Assembly (NCBI RefSeq): GCF_963678635.1 | Contig: NC_087069.1 | Coordinates: 28,498,776-28,562,775, forward strand | Direction of reading: 5' to 3' | Origin: Symsagittifera roscoffensis | Lineage: Eukaryota > Xenacoelomorpha > Acoela > Convolutidae | Length of the DNA stretch: 64,000 nucleotides | Part shown: piece by piece, positions 1 to 9,964 of the stretch | How positions within the stretch are numbered: the first letter of the stretch is position 1 | Layout: each line of letters starts with the position of its first letter | Position numbers and translations under genes: made by a program | The notes under the pieces: model-generated | The model's database searches: none | What the model was told of the DNA's origin: nothing | What the model saw: only the letters and a program-made list of their open reading frames with translations

Positions 1-277
1 ACTACTCGCGTTCTAATTATACCTGAACCTTGTGGATCGATTTACTATTCTCCAACCCTTGAACACAATCACTACCCCTAAGTAAGATTAAGTAAGTTAA
101 CACCTTAGCTTATACTAGTCACGAGAAAGTAAAAATCATTCTTCGGAATCGATATACTTTTCTCTCCAACCCTGAACAAATAGACCCAGGTTAAGCTAAC
201 CAAAAAATCGTAAGAACTAACAGTTTAGGAAAATAGAAATCATTTAACAACTTTTTGCATCCGTCATTCTAAACCTT
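1..277 (+). promoter_or_regulatory. Retroelement 5' leader with repeated blocks
   Basis: This non-coding leader precedes ORF1. Two similar blocks are visible, at about 36-66 and 147-180. Each has an ATCGAT core, a short T/A stretch, and CTCCAACCC followed by TGAACA. The longer leader in copy B shows at least one more related block and repeated CCCAGG-type motifs. Leaders of LTR elements carry primer-binding and packaging functions, but neither can be pinpointed here because the 5' LTR is outside the window. Confidence 0.6.
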
Positions 278-745
278 ATGTCATTTAAAAACCTAGGAAA
301 TAAACAAACAATCATTTTACACAATTGTGAAATAGATAACAAAAAATACGACCTTGTAATCACACCTCATACACAAACAGTTGGATACATTCGCACAAAA
401 CGACAAACACTAAAGAGAAAAATAATAACTAAACAAAGACAAATAACACGAAAAAGATTTTCAAAAAATCGAAACGCATTTTCAGAATCAGAAACCACCA
501 GTTTAGACGAACTTTACAAACTAAAAGAATCAATAGATAAAAATTACCCACAACACGATCAATTATATTTTTCTGACTCAGAAACAACTTCAAATTCATC
601 ACAAAGAGGAAAAAGAAGAATAAAAAAACAGTACAAACAAAAACCAGTACATCTATACAATTGGAATCAACCAATTCGACACATTAATAATTACAAATTA
701 ACAGTTATCGAACGAAAAAATGAGTTCAACGCACACCCCAGGTGA
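278..745 (+). CDS. ORF1, small basic accessory protein of the retroelement
   Basis: This 155-residue frame starts at the first ATG after the leader. The protein is rich in Lys, Arg, Asn and Ser, with clusters such as KRQTLKRKII and RGKRRIKKQ, and two acidic Ser/Glu patches (SESETT and SDSETTSN). There is no signal peptide, membrane segment or recognised domain. Its last 26 nt overlap the start of Gag-Pol in another frame (Gag-Pol lies in the +1 frame), so Gag-Pol could be made by reinitiation, leaky scanning or a +1 shift. Copy B keeps the same 155-codon frame open although its Gag-Pol is badly broken. I do not recognise the family; nucleic-acid binding is only a guess from charge. Confidence 0.75.
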   Translation: MSFKNLGNKQTIILHNCEIDNKKYDLVITPHTQTVGYIRTKRQTLKRKIITKQRQITRKRFSKNRNAFSESETTSLDELYKLKESIDKNYPQHDQLYFSDSETTSNSSQRGKRRIKKQYKQKPVHLYNWNQPIRHINNYKLTVIERKNEFNAHPR

Positions 746-3700
746 AGAAACTCCAGATGATGATGAAATCTTTCCCTTTATAGTAGATGCAGATACTGAT
801 AGAGGACAACACATATTTTGTCAAAATTTACTCGTAAATTTATTTGAACCCGGAATCAGTCCATGTAAAACAGAGTTCCCCGATGTAAAAATCAAAAGAC
901 AAATCATAGATCACTATCTAAAAGATATATGCAACATAACACAACAGTATGGAATCTACTCTATAGAATTCACTTCCCCAAACCATAATAATAGAACATA
1001 TACTATTCAAACAGACGATCTTGATTTAGAATTTTCAAAAGTTTTTTCAGAATATATAAAAAGCATCCAATACCATAACTCACAAAGAGCAAACTCCATT
1101 TTCACCAATGAAGTTTTCGCAATAATATATAGTTATATTTCAATATTAGAAAATGAACTCCCACTAACAAATGTCTCACCGACAGAAACATCTAAACATC
1201 TAAGAGTACGACATGAAATCACACTACTCTCTAGTTATTTAAACATCATTAAAGAAAATTTCACGAAAGACGACGTTTCACAACATACCAAACACGATTT
1301 ACAAAAAATTTTGGCATGGTTCATAATAGATTATTTCACACACAATATTGATTTAATTGCACAAGCAAGAAAAAATTTTAGACCCCAAAATCCGAACGAT
1401 GATACCGCTATCACAGAACAATCAGATTATGTTTGGGACCCCGAATGGTCTCATCCCGCATTTATAAACTTTCCACAATCAATCTCAAGTCAAGCAATAG
1501 GTACAATATCTTACATAAGAGATTATGTAAGAGTAATACCATTAACAATAGATGCAACACCATTAAACTATAATACATTTTTACCCGATACACAAAATAA
1601 TAGTTTAAACTCTACAGTCATACACAATGAAAACCTCAATGGAACTAGGAATCTTACTCAACAAGATATCCAGACACCATCACACTTCATAAATGAAGAA
1701 ATTGTACACACAACAACTACACAACAAAGTATTTCACCAATACGCCCAAATTTAACAACACCAAGAAATACAAATCCTTCACAAACACAGGTAACCTTAC
1801 AATCAACCGTTAAACCTTCGGTTGCCCCTAAATATTCACATATGGATTACCAAACATACAGACCCATGACAATACCATCAAAAACACGCAAAACATCCAC
1901 TAGAAACAACTTTGCAGACCATAATTATAATTATACACATCCATCAAAAACAAATTATCAACCACAAAGAAATTTTAATCAATATACAAAACCTCGAAAC
2001 TGGGATAACCCAACGGCCCAATATAATTCCAAAAATTTTCAACCAAATCCTCCACAGGATCGCAGTGAAAATTACCCATTTTATCAACAAAATAAAAATA
2101 AAAAACAAACATCTTATCAAATGGATTATTTATCCTCAGATGATGATTTCATACAGCCAGATATATTTGCACCAAATACTCAAGAATATCGTAGACAAGG
2201 AATACAGAAAACACGTACAAATTATAGAAATTTTTCTCCACAATCAATAGATGCACAATATCAACAACCAATTCAACAACAAAATCCAATTAATATACAA
2301 TCTTTTCAACCAATTCAACAACAAAATCCAATGACTACACACTCGTATCAACCATCACAAATGCAAAACGAAATACCACTCCCATATTATCTCCAACAAC
2401 ATGAAATAACAAGAAACCAACTTTCAAATTTTTCTCAAATGCCAAATGCAGCTGAATCATTACAAATGACAATGAATCCATACCTTATGGGTGGATCATC
2501 AATAACATCAAATAAACCTTTAATGGTCTTCACAGGAACAGACCCTGAATACTCTGTAGAAGATTATTTAAATGCAGTAACAGCAAATTTGATTTTAAAT
2601 ATAGGACCTGAACCAATTAATACGCCACTACATCAAAACTGGATACATCGACGCACAGCGTTGATACAAACAACCTTAGATGGCGCAGCCCAAAAATGGT
2701 TTTCAGTACTACCTCTAGAAATAAAATCAAACTGGAAAAGATTTACACAAGAATTTTCAAAAATGTTTGACTCCGAAAGAAACAAACAACAACAAAGAGT
2801 TTTATGTAATGAAATTCGCAGATTACCAAACGAAACCATCAAGCAAATAGCAGTACGAATCGAAACACTAGTTCGAAAAGCATACTCACTAAATACACAC
2901 GACTATAAAAATACAAAGATGACAGAAATCTTAATGATGACCTTAACACCACAATTAAGGAAAATAGCAATAAAAAAGAGAGCATCACATCCTTCTTCAA
3001 TTCGAGAACCCGATTTAGATTTTAGAAAACTAGTAGACAAACTAGAACAAGCAGAAATCACGATGAAACTAGAAGAAACGGAAAATCTGAAATTACAATA
3101 CGTTAACAAAATTGAAACGACTCCCACTAATATTAATAATATACAAGAATCAGAAACAGATCTCGTTGAAAAAATCACTGAAATACTCAATATTTACGAA
3201 AAGAACCCGAACTTTAAAGGCAAACCATCTTTCAAAAAATGGTGTAATTATTGCCGACGATACGGACATAGTATTTCCGAATGTAGACAAAAACAGCAAG
3301 ATAGTCAAAATAAACCTCAAAAATACAAAGAACCAAATAAATCATTTTATCAATACATGAAAAAAGATCAAAATCTACCAAACAAAAATGTATACAGCAA
3401 CAACAGTTCAGGAAAGCCACTTCCGAACAATACAAGCTATACAAGAAATCAATCTCCATATAACTCAAGTTATAGAGGAAGATCACCAGAACGAAGAAAC
3501 ACGTATAATTCATCACAAAATCACTACAATAGACCGAATAGTAGAAATAACTACTCCAGATCAAATTCAAATACACAACGATTTGTTTCTAGATCTAATT
3601 CTCAATCAAGAAATAACTATTATCCAAACAACCAATCACGAAATTCATCATACAATAGGAATAGAAACTACTCCTATAATAGAAATAGAAGTTATTCAAA

Positions 3701-6700
3701 CAACCGAAACCAGAATTACCCGAACAATCGATCAAGAAATAACTCATATAATAGATCGAACTATAACAGACCAAACAATAATTACCAAAACAGATCGCGA
3801 AATAATTCACAAAATCGACACCCAAGTTATAATAATCGTTATAGAAATTATTCCCAATCACCACACCGGAATAATAATCACTACAATAACTCTAATAATC
3901 GTCATAGAAGCAGTACACCTAAACATCAAAGACAAATCAATCAAGTACAATCTAATCCAGAAACAACATCAGACCCCCCAGGTATTGATGACACAGTAAC
4001 TGATACGTTACAACTCAATCAAATAAACTGTACATCATCAGATTCAGAAAGTGATACTGAAAACACTCTTGCTATCAATATGATAAAAGTCGAAAATGAC
4101 TATGAATCTGTCATATATGAACAACCCTTTCCATCACACATATATGAAAATCAATCAGAATTTCTTCAAAATCATTACACTACACCCATAAATTCCACAC
4201 CAACAACGCAAGAAACAAATGCAAAAAATACTACAGAACAACCCAACCAAAATGTCAAAATAAAATGCTTAAATACAAACCACATTTATCAAAATATACA
4301 AAAAGAACAACCCAAAGAAAAAATTTGGACAATACCATTTCTCTTAGAAAGCCCAAGAAATAAAGAATTTCAACCACCAGACCTTGAAATAGATTTTTTA
4401 ATTGATTCAGGAGCAGAATCAAACATAATAAACATTCCCACATGGAATGAAATAAAAACTTTACATCCAAAGCTAACACCTCTTGAAACCTCCAGTAAAC
4501 TAGCAACAGCACAAGGATCAACATTGATAAACTACGGAAAAATCCAATTATTTCTCCTCCCTACCAGAACAATGGAACAAAGTAAAATTTTAAATAAGCC
4601 ATTTAAACAAATATTCCATATCACTGATATTAAATATAATATCATTGGAATACCATTTATTTCGAAGTATATACCGACAATTAACATACTAAATAGTAAA
4701 ATATTAATCAAAGATAAATATACAAAAACAAAAGAAACATCATTAACATTTTTTCAAAGATTGAATAAACAACCACCATTCTTTTCAAAATTTTATCCGA
4801 TATTTAACCAACAAAGAAAACACCTGAAACCACTATCAGGAAACATCTATAATTTTTCAATAAAACAAGTTCATCAATATGATAAAGAACAAAACAAACA
4901 AAAATTTTATATGTCAGATTTTGAATTCAAACCTATTCATAAATTTTTCAAAATCACAATTTCTTCAATAAAATATTTGAAAAATTCGAATTCAGATATT
5001 ATTTCCTTACATGTTTATAACAACACACCTTACCAAGTAACATTACCTTTAGGACTTTTAGGATATTGTGAAACTAACGCTACAATATCACCAATACACG
5101 AAAAAGCCTATCGCGTAAATAATATACTCCAATTACTAGATATTTGCCAATCTACAATTCTCAATGAAGAATTATCTATATATAATATAATAAGTAACGA
5201 AAACAGAAATACGGATTATTTCACAAAAACTCCATATTTCAAACCTACATTCAACATCAGTAACTACACAGAGGACCAACAGAAATTTTTAACAATGTTT
5301 AATTTCCAACATTCACAAATAACACAAGACGAATTCGAAAAGTTAGCCCAACAGCTAATTAAATATTCATCAGTCTATGCAACATCAAAATTCGATGTTG
5401 GCAAAATCAGTTCATCACTACATCTCCCATTAAAACCAGACGCAGTTTTCAAAAAACAAAGAGCAAGTAAAGTACCAATTCACTTACATGATAAAGTAAA
5501 CAGATTACTCGATATTTTAGAACAGTACAATATTATATCACCAGTTAATAAAGAAGAACAACCAAAAGGCAACACATTCATCAACCCCGTTATCATTCTA
5601 GCTAAAGGAGAATCATTAAAAATCGTTCTCGATGCTAGATACCTCAATTCACTCATAGATGAATCAAAATGTAATTGGCCCATTGAACCAATACAAGTTA
5701 TTTTAACAAAAATAAACGGCAAATACTTTACAACCGCCGATATGAATAGTGCATACAATCAAATGCCACTAGATGAACAATCACGACGTTTAACACAATT
5801 TGTAATCGGAAACCAACAATATGAATTCAACCGCTTATTCTATGGAATATCCATAGGACCAGCAGCATTTTCAGCCTTTATGAGCAAAATTTTTAGACCA
5901 CTAATACTCAAGAAAAACGCAATCACCTATTTAGACGATGTTTTTATGCAATCACAAACAAAAGACGAAATGTTCAAAGTTTTAGAAACATATCACCAAA
6001 TACTTCAGAACGAAAATCTGAAGGCCGCCCCCGATAAATCACACTTCTTTTTGACAAGAGTTAAATTCTTAGGACATAACATAGAAAGAAAAACAATCAC
6101 TCCACTGAAATCACGCATTGACGCTATTCAAAAACTTCAACCACCAACAAATAAAAAGAAAATCCAAGAATTCCTTGGAATGTTAAACTTTTTAAGTAAA
6201 TATGTTTATAAAATGCAATTATATCTACGACCATTTTATAACATCCTTAGACAACAAAATAATTTTGAATGGAATACAGAACATCAAGCACGATTCGAAG
6301 AAATAAAGAAACTTTTAACTGAACAAATTTCAAACACAATTCCAGACCCTGATCAACCATTTTATGCAATGTGCGATGCTTCGAACTTTGGCATCGGCGC
6401 AGCACTATTACAATCACATAATGGTACAAATAAAATGAACTTGATATCAGCAAATTCTCGATTATTCACTCAAGCAGAGCTACGACTCTCAACTCTAATG
6501 AGAGAATGTACAGCCATAATCTATACACTTACAGAATATGAATTTCTGATACTTGGATCAAAACATCCCACAGTTTTATTCACAGATCACAAACCAATCA
6601 TTTTTCTTTTCACACAGAAATCTAACCCAAACCATCGAGTTTACAGATTTCAATTAATTCTAATGAAGTTTCCAAACTTACATATAGTTTGGACTGCAGG

Positions 6701-8942
6701 AAAAAATCTTGCATTACCAGACACCTTAAGCCGAAATACACCACCTGAATTACTTACACGAAAAACAACAGTTGAAATACCCAAAAATATAAAATTCTAC
6801 CTTGCAGAAAACGAAACATCACCCCGATTAGAATGCAAATATGCAGTTAAAACTGATATTGAACAATCACAAATAAATAATTTACAACATTTCCCACTTT
6901 ATTTAGATTGTCAAAATAATCATTATGAAGTTGACCTACTTGGAACATCAACATTCAAACCAATTCCATATTCTCAATGGATAAAAAATAACACCCAACA
7001 AAAACGAACAAAACAACACCTACCTAAGAAAGACCATTTTCCACTAATTGAAAAAGAAGATTTAACTGATAAAATAAATTTATCAGGACCACAAACAAAT
7101 GATTCAAAATACACAATAAATCAAGTTTTTGACCTTCACGACCCACTTGATACAATACCCTTATCTAAATTCGAAATTGAAAACATTTTTCTCCCCCCAA
7201 CAGAAACGATTACAATTTCAACAATAAAACAATATCAAAATCTTGACCCGATAATTAGACAACTGAAATCATGGCACAAATATAAAACTAAACCTATCAA
7301 AGCAGATTCAACCATTCTAGGAAACAAAACACTCCTCCGATACTTTCGCAAATTTAACAACACAACAATTAACGAAAAAACAGACCTTTTAGAGTATAAT
7401 CAAAATGAATTTACAGTTCCCTGTCTCCCTATAAGTATGATTCTTATAGCTTTTAATATTTCACATACACAAAATATTAAAGGACACTCTGGATCAGAGA
7501 AAACATATTCAAATTTTATACAAAATTTTTACTTCCCAAATGCACCAATTTGGATAAAAGTACTATGCAATGATTGTATAGTATGTCAATTAAATAAACC
7601 TTACCCAAATCAAAAACAAATAGCACAAAAACAAGATTTTAAAGGACAAAGTCTGTACTTTAATCACCGTATCTCATTTGATACCAAAGGACCAATTTCA
7701 CCCTCATCAGAAGGAAACTCCTACATTATGGTAATTGTTGACGCATTTACACATTATGTAGCACTTAACCCAGTACCACATTGTAACGCTTATTACGCTT
7801 ACACAACACTCTATGAACACTGGATAGCAAAATTCGGACTACCAGAAATTTTAGTCACAGACAATGGTACAGAATTCATAAATAATGAAATAATAACACT
7901 ATGTCATTTATACAATATTAAACACAAACCACGTACATCTCATGCACCTTGGACAAACGGCTTAGTCGAAGGTATGAACCGTTCACTACAAGAATATCTT
8001 AGATGTATCATCAACGGAAATGATACAAAATATACCGAATGGTCAGCAGATGTAAAATTATTTCCCTTAGCATATAACTCACAAATCACGACAACTTTAG
8101 GAATGTCACCATATGAAATGGTTTTTAACCAAAAGCCACGCAAACCAATAATGTTTACAGCAAATTCACATAAAAACGCACAAGGTTATTGCCAACCAAA
8201 TAAAGACTCAATTTGTTATAACCTACCTTTACATACACACGATGAAGATCATTTTCATCACCCACAAATTCTTAAATTAGCCTCCGGTACACACACCGAA
8301 TGGATTTTAAATAGAGATAAGAAACACAATGAAATTTACCAAAAAATAACGAAAAAGTTATTACAAAGACAAAACATAAATGAACAAATCAATTCACGTT
8401 TTACACCAGCTTCCGATTTAAAAATTGGAACATTTGTTTTAATACCTAACTTTAATACTCACAAAGGAATTTCTAAAAAATTACAACCCCTCCGAAAAGG
8501 ACCCTACCAAATAATTGCAAAACCCACTGATGTCACATATAAAATTATCGACTCAAACAAAAAAGAAATCGTTCAACATCGAAACAACCTATTACCTTAT
8601 TACCCAAAAGAATACGCACTCCGCGAATTAACCCAATTATATTCTTTCACAGGATTAAAAATCATTCAAAATGAACCACATCTGAAAAACACAGAACAAA
8701 ATGATAACCCCACCGAAAATCAAAACACAAAACCAACCGCCACCAAAAACAATACACAAAACCATAAAGAATCTCCAAAACAAAGAAAAAATAGAAAAAT
8801 GACAGAACAAATAATACCCCAAGAAGAAATAGACAAATCAGAACATAGAAAAACAACAAGACTCCGAAATCAACCACGTAAAAACTACAAAATGTTCATC
8901 CCCCAATCTAAAATATTAAAGAAAGTAGAATTTAAAAAGTAA
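720..8942 (+). CDS. gag-pol: Gag-Pol polyprotein (Ty3/Gypsy type)
   Basis: This single 2740-residue frame makes the capsid and all replication enzymes without an internal frameshift. Visible in order: a long Asn/Gln/Pro-rich N-terminal region; a retrotransposon Gag domain at about 600-800 (FTGTDPEYSVEDYL, then AAQKWFSVL); a CCHC zinc knuckle at about 842-855 (CNYCRRYGHSISEC); an Arg/Asn/Ser/Tyr repeat tract at about 900-1080; an aspartic protease motif DSGAE near 1229; RT with YLDD at 1737-1740; RNase H with CDAS near 1884, TDHK near 1955 and LPDTLSR near 2000; an integrase HHCC zinc finger at about 2249-2288; the DDE triad at D2321, D2381 and E2417 (35 residues between the last two); and a GPY/F-like module near 2593. 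All catalytic motifs are present. The ATG at 720 lies inside ORF1. The length is large for a Gypsy Gag-Pol because of the N-terminal and repeat regions. Confidence 0.95.
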   Translation: MSSTHTPGEETPDDDEIFPFIVDADTDRGQHIFCQNLLVNLFEPGISPCKTEFPDVKIKRQIIDHYLKDICNITQQYGIYSIEFTSPNHNNRTYTIQTDDLDLEFSKVFSEYIKSIQYHNSQRANSIFTNEVFAIIYSYISILENELPLTNVSPTETSKHLRVRHEITLLSSYLNIIKENFTKDDVSQHTKHDLQKILAWFIIDYFTHNIDLIAQARKNFRPQNPNDDTAITEQSDYVWDPEWSHPAFINFPQSISSQAIGTISYIRDYVRVIPLTIDATPLNYNTFLPDTQNNSLNSTVIHNENLNGTRNLTQQDIQTPSHFINEEIVHTTTTQQSISPIRPNLTTPRNTNPSQTQVTLQSTVKPSVAPKYSHMDYQTYRPMTIPSKTRKTSTRNNFADHNYNYTHPSKTNYQPQRNFNQYTKPRNWDNPTAQYNSKNFQPNPPQDRSENYPFYQQNKNKKQTSYQMDYLSSDDDFIQPDIFAPNTQEYRRQGIQKTRTNYRNFSPQSIDAQYQQPIQQQNPINIQSFQPIQQQNPMTTHSYQPSQMQNEIPLPYYLQQHEITRNQLSNFSQMPNAAESLQMTMNPYLMGGSSITSNKPLMVFTGTDPEYSVEDYLNAVTANLILNIGPEPINTPLHQNWIHRRTALIQTTLDGAAQKWFSVLPLEIKSNWKRFTQEFSKMFDSERNKQQQRVLCNEIRRLPNETIKQIAVRIETLVRKAYSLNTHDYKNTKMTEILMMTLTPQLRKIAIKKRASHPSSIREPDLDFRKLVDKLEQAEITMKLEETENLKLQYVNKIETTPTNINNIQESETDLVEKITEILNIYEKNPNFKGKPSFKKWCNYCRRYGHSISECRQKQQDSQNKPQKYKEPNKSFYQYMKKDQNLPNKNVYSNNSSGKPLPNNTSYTRNQSPYNSSYRGRSPERRNTYNSSQNHYNRPNSRNNYSRSNSNTQRFVSRSNSQSRNNYYPNNQSRNSSYNRNRNYSYNRNRSYSNNRNQNYPNNRSRNNSYNRSNYNRPNNNYQNRSRNNSQNRHPSYNNRYRNYSQSPHRNNNHYNNSNNRHRSSTPKHQRQINQVQSNPETTSDPPGIDDTVTDTLQLNQINCTSSDSESDTENTLAINMIKVENDYESVIYEQPFPSHIYENQSEFLQNHYTTPINSTPTTQETNAKNTTEQPNQNVKIKCLNTNHIYQNIQKEQPKEKIWTIPFLLESPRNKEFQPPDLEIDFLIDSGAESNIINIPTWNEIKTLHPKLTPLETSSKLATAQGSTLINYGKIQLFLLPTRTMEQSKILNKPFKQIFHITDIKYNIIGIPFISKYIPTINILNSKILIKDKYTKTKETSLTFFQRLNKQPPFFSKFYPIFNQQRKHLKPLSGNIYNFSIKQVHQYDKEQNKQKFYMSDFEFKPIHKFFKITISSIKYLKNSNSDIISLHVYNNTPYQVTLPLGLLGYCETNATISPIHEKAYRVNNILQLLDICQSTILNEELSIYNIISNENRNTDYFTKTPYFKPTFNISNYTEDQQKFLTMFNFQHSQITQDEFEKLAQQLIKYSSVYATSKFDVGKISSSLHLPLKPDAVFKKQRASKVPIHLHDKVNRLLDILEQYNIISPVNKEEQPKGNTFINPVIILAKGESLKIVLDARYLNSLIDESKCNWPIEPIQVILTKINGKYFTTADMNSAYNQMPLDEQSRRLTQFVIGNQQYEFNRLFYGISIGPAAFSAFMSKIFRPLILKKNAITYLDDVFMQSQTKDEMFKVLETYHQILQNENLKAAPDKSHFFLTRVKFLGHNIERKTITPLKSRIDAIQKLQPPTNKKKIQEFLGMLNFLSKYVYKMQLYLRPFYNILRQQNNFEWNTEHQARFEEIKKLLTEQISNTIPDPDQPFYAMCDASNFGIGAALLQSHNGTNKMNLISANSRLFTQAELRLSTLMRECTAIIYTLTEYEFLILGSKHPTVLFTDHKPIIFLFTQKSNPNHRVYRFQLILMKFPNLHIVWTAGKNLALPDTLSRNTPPELLTRKTTVEIPKNIKFYLAENETSPRLECKYAVKTDIEQSQINNLQHFPLYLDCQNNHYEVDLLGTSTFKPIPYSQWIKNNTQQKRTKQHLPKKDHFPLIEKEDLTDKINLSGPQTNDSKYTINQVFDLHDPLDTIPLSKFEIENIFLPPTETITISTIKQYQNLDPIIRQLKSWHKYKTKPIKADSTILGNKTLLRYFRKFNNTTINEKTDLLEYNQNEFTVPCLPISMILIAFNISHTQNIKGHSGSEKTYSNFIQNFYFPNAPIWIKVLCNDCIVCQLNKPYPNQKQIAQKQDFKGQSLYFNHRISFDTKGPISPSSEGNSYIMVIVDAFTHYVALNPVPHCNAYYAYTTLYEHWIAKFGLPEILVTDNGTEFINNEIITLCHLYNIKHKPRTSHAPWTNGLVEGMNRSLQEYLRCIINGNDTKYTEWSADVKLFPLAYNSQITTTLGMSPYEMVFNQKPRKPIMFTANSHKNAQGYCQPNKDSICYNLPLHTHDEDHFHHPQILKLASGTHTEWILNRDKKHNEIYQKITKKLLQRQNINEQINSRFTPASDLKIGTFVLIPNFNTHKGISKKLQPLRKGPYQIIAKPTDVTYKIIDSNKKEIVQHRNNLLPYYPKEYALRELTQLYSFTGLKIIQNEPHLKNTEQNDNPTENQNTKPTATKNNTQNHKESPKQRKNRKMTEQIIPQEEIDKSEHRKTTRLRNQPRKNYKMFIPQSKILKKVEFKK

Positions 8943-9542
8943 TTTTAAAATTTTATACTTCACAATCTTGAAACCTCCGTAACATTTTTCATTTCCATTT
9001 TTCAAAATAACATGCTCACAAGTACGCAATAATTCTAGTTCAAAATAGACCAATAGGATTCATCCAATCCGCCACTTTCTCTAACTCAAACTAAGATCAA
9101 TTAGACGAATAATCTAGAACTCCAGGCACATCTCTAACTATAACTTTACAACCTCCAGGTCAAAAATAAGCAAACCACTCCAACTTGACAGCTAAAATAA
9201 ATATCACCATAATACCGTACCCCTCCCTTATCTAATAAACCAAAGATCAACAATATTTCCCCAACTCAGACCACGAATACCCCCAAAACAAATTTTATAA
9301 CTTAGCCCAAAGTAACAAAATGAAGATTTTAATTAGCCTAAAGTATAAAAATCTCACCATACCCCGGATCATTTGACAAACAAAAATAAAGAAAAAGACG
9401 ACCTCCCAGTCACCATGAAAATTGCCCCCAACAATTTTTTACGAAACTCAACCCACTTGTCAAAAAACTAATAAATAATTCGACCACACTAGAAAATCGC
9501 CTCAAACAGCAAAAAATATTCGACCAAGAGATCATTTCTTAA
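8943..9542 (+). other. Non-coding spacer between Gag-Pol and the small hydrophobic frames
   Basis: About 600 nt without a supported reading frame. It is conserved in copy B (about 54120-54721), so it belongs to the element and is not an insertion. No splice acceptor of strong nematode consensus stands out inside it, and no clear hairpin was found. Confidence 0.6.
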
Positions 9543-9773
9543 ATGCTTTTCTCTCAAACAGTCGCTCAAATACTTATCAATTTTAAACATTTTTTTTCAA
9601 TACTTCAAGCCTTTATAATATTTCTTTTTGATATACTTGAATCTTTTCTAATAATCATAATAATTTTTTGTAACATTTTTTTAATTTTCTACACAATAAT
9701 TGAACTATTCCTCCAACTTTCCAAAACCCTTGAATATATCCACAGGTACGATTTTAACAACTTGTCTAAATGA
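9543..9773 (+). CDS. Small hydrophobic protein frame (possible first exon)
   Basis: This 76-codon frame is almost entirely hydrophobic between residues 12 and 60 (Ile, Leu, Phe runs), consistent with one or two membrane spans. It overlaps the next frame by four bases (ATGA at 9770-9773). A candidate 44-nt intron (9746-9789) would join it in frame to that next frame. In copy B the ATG reads TTG and an early stop appears, so the intact form is supported only by copy A. It could be a viroporin-like or envelope-accessory peptide, or chance in AT-rich DNA. Confidence 0.4.
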   Translation: MLFSQTVAQILINFKHFFSILQAFIIFLFDILESFLIIIIIFCNIFLIFYTIIELFLQLSKTLEYIHRYDFNNLSK

Positions 9774-9789
9774 TACGAACAATTTTCAG
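9746..9789 (+). other. Candidate 44-nt intron joining the two small hydrophobic frames
   Basis: It begins GTACG after CACAG and ends in TTTTCAG, the nematode 3' splice consensus. Removing it links codon 67 of the 9543 frame to the frame that reads RTDIFLLF downstream, with no stop. Copy B keeps both splice sites and the same 44-nt length (53882-53925). The acceptor could equally serve a longer splice from the 5' leader, or spliced-leader trans-splicing, to make an Env-region mRNA. Confidence 0.45.
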
Positions 9790-9937
9790 TAGAACTGATA
9801 TTTTTTTATTGTTTGTAATTTTCATAACATTTCTATCATCCCTTATTTTGACAATATGTAAATGTATAAAGAAAGCAATCATCACATTTGCCCTAGCAAC
9901 AATTTTTCTAATTCTTTTTTTTAGAAGAATATTATAA
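9770..9937 (+). CDS. Second small hydrophobic frame upstream of ORF4
   Basis: A 55-residue frame from the ATG at 9770. Residues about 10-32 form a strong membrane-span candidate (IFLLFVIFITFLSSLIL), followed by a short Cys/Lys segment and a second hydrophobic stretch. Copy B has a 62-residue version. The lengths differ because a T run has eight bases here and seven in copy B. The frame is the same as that of ORF4, which starts 27 nt after its stop, so readthrough or an original fusion with ORF4 is possible. The family is not recognised. Confidence 0.45.
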   Translation: MIRTIFSRTDIFLLFVIFITFLSSLILTICKCIKKAIITFALATIFLILFFRRIL

Positions 9938-9964
9938 TAAACATAAACCCTCTCACTAAAGTAA

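Noticed and set aside
429..674. Antisense frames inside ORF1, Gag-Pol and Env
   Set aside because: They are shadows caused by the T-rich complement of an A-rich coding strand and carry no domains.
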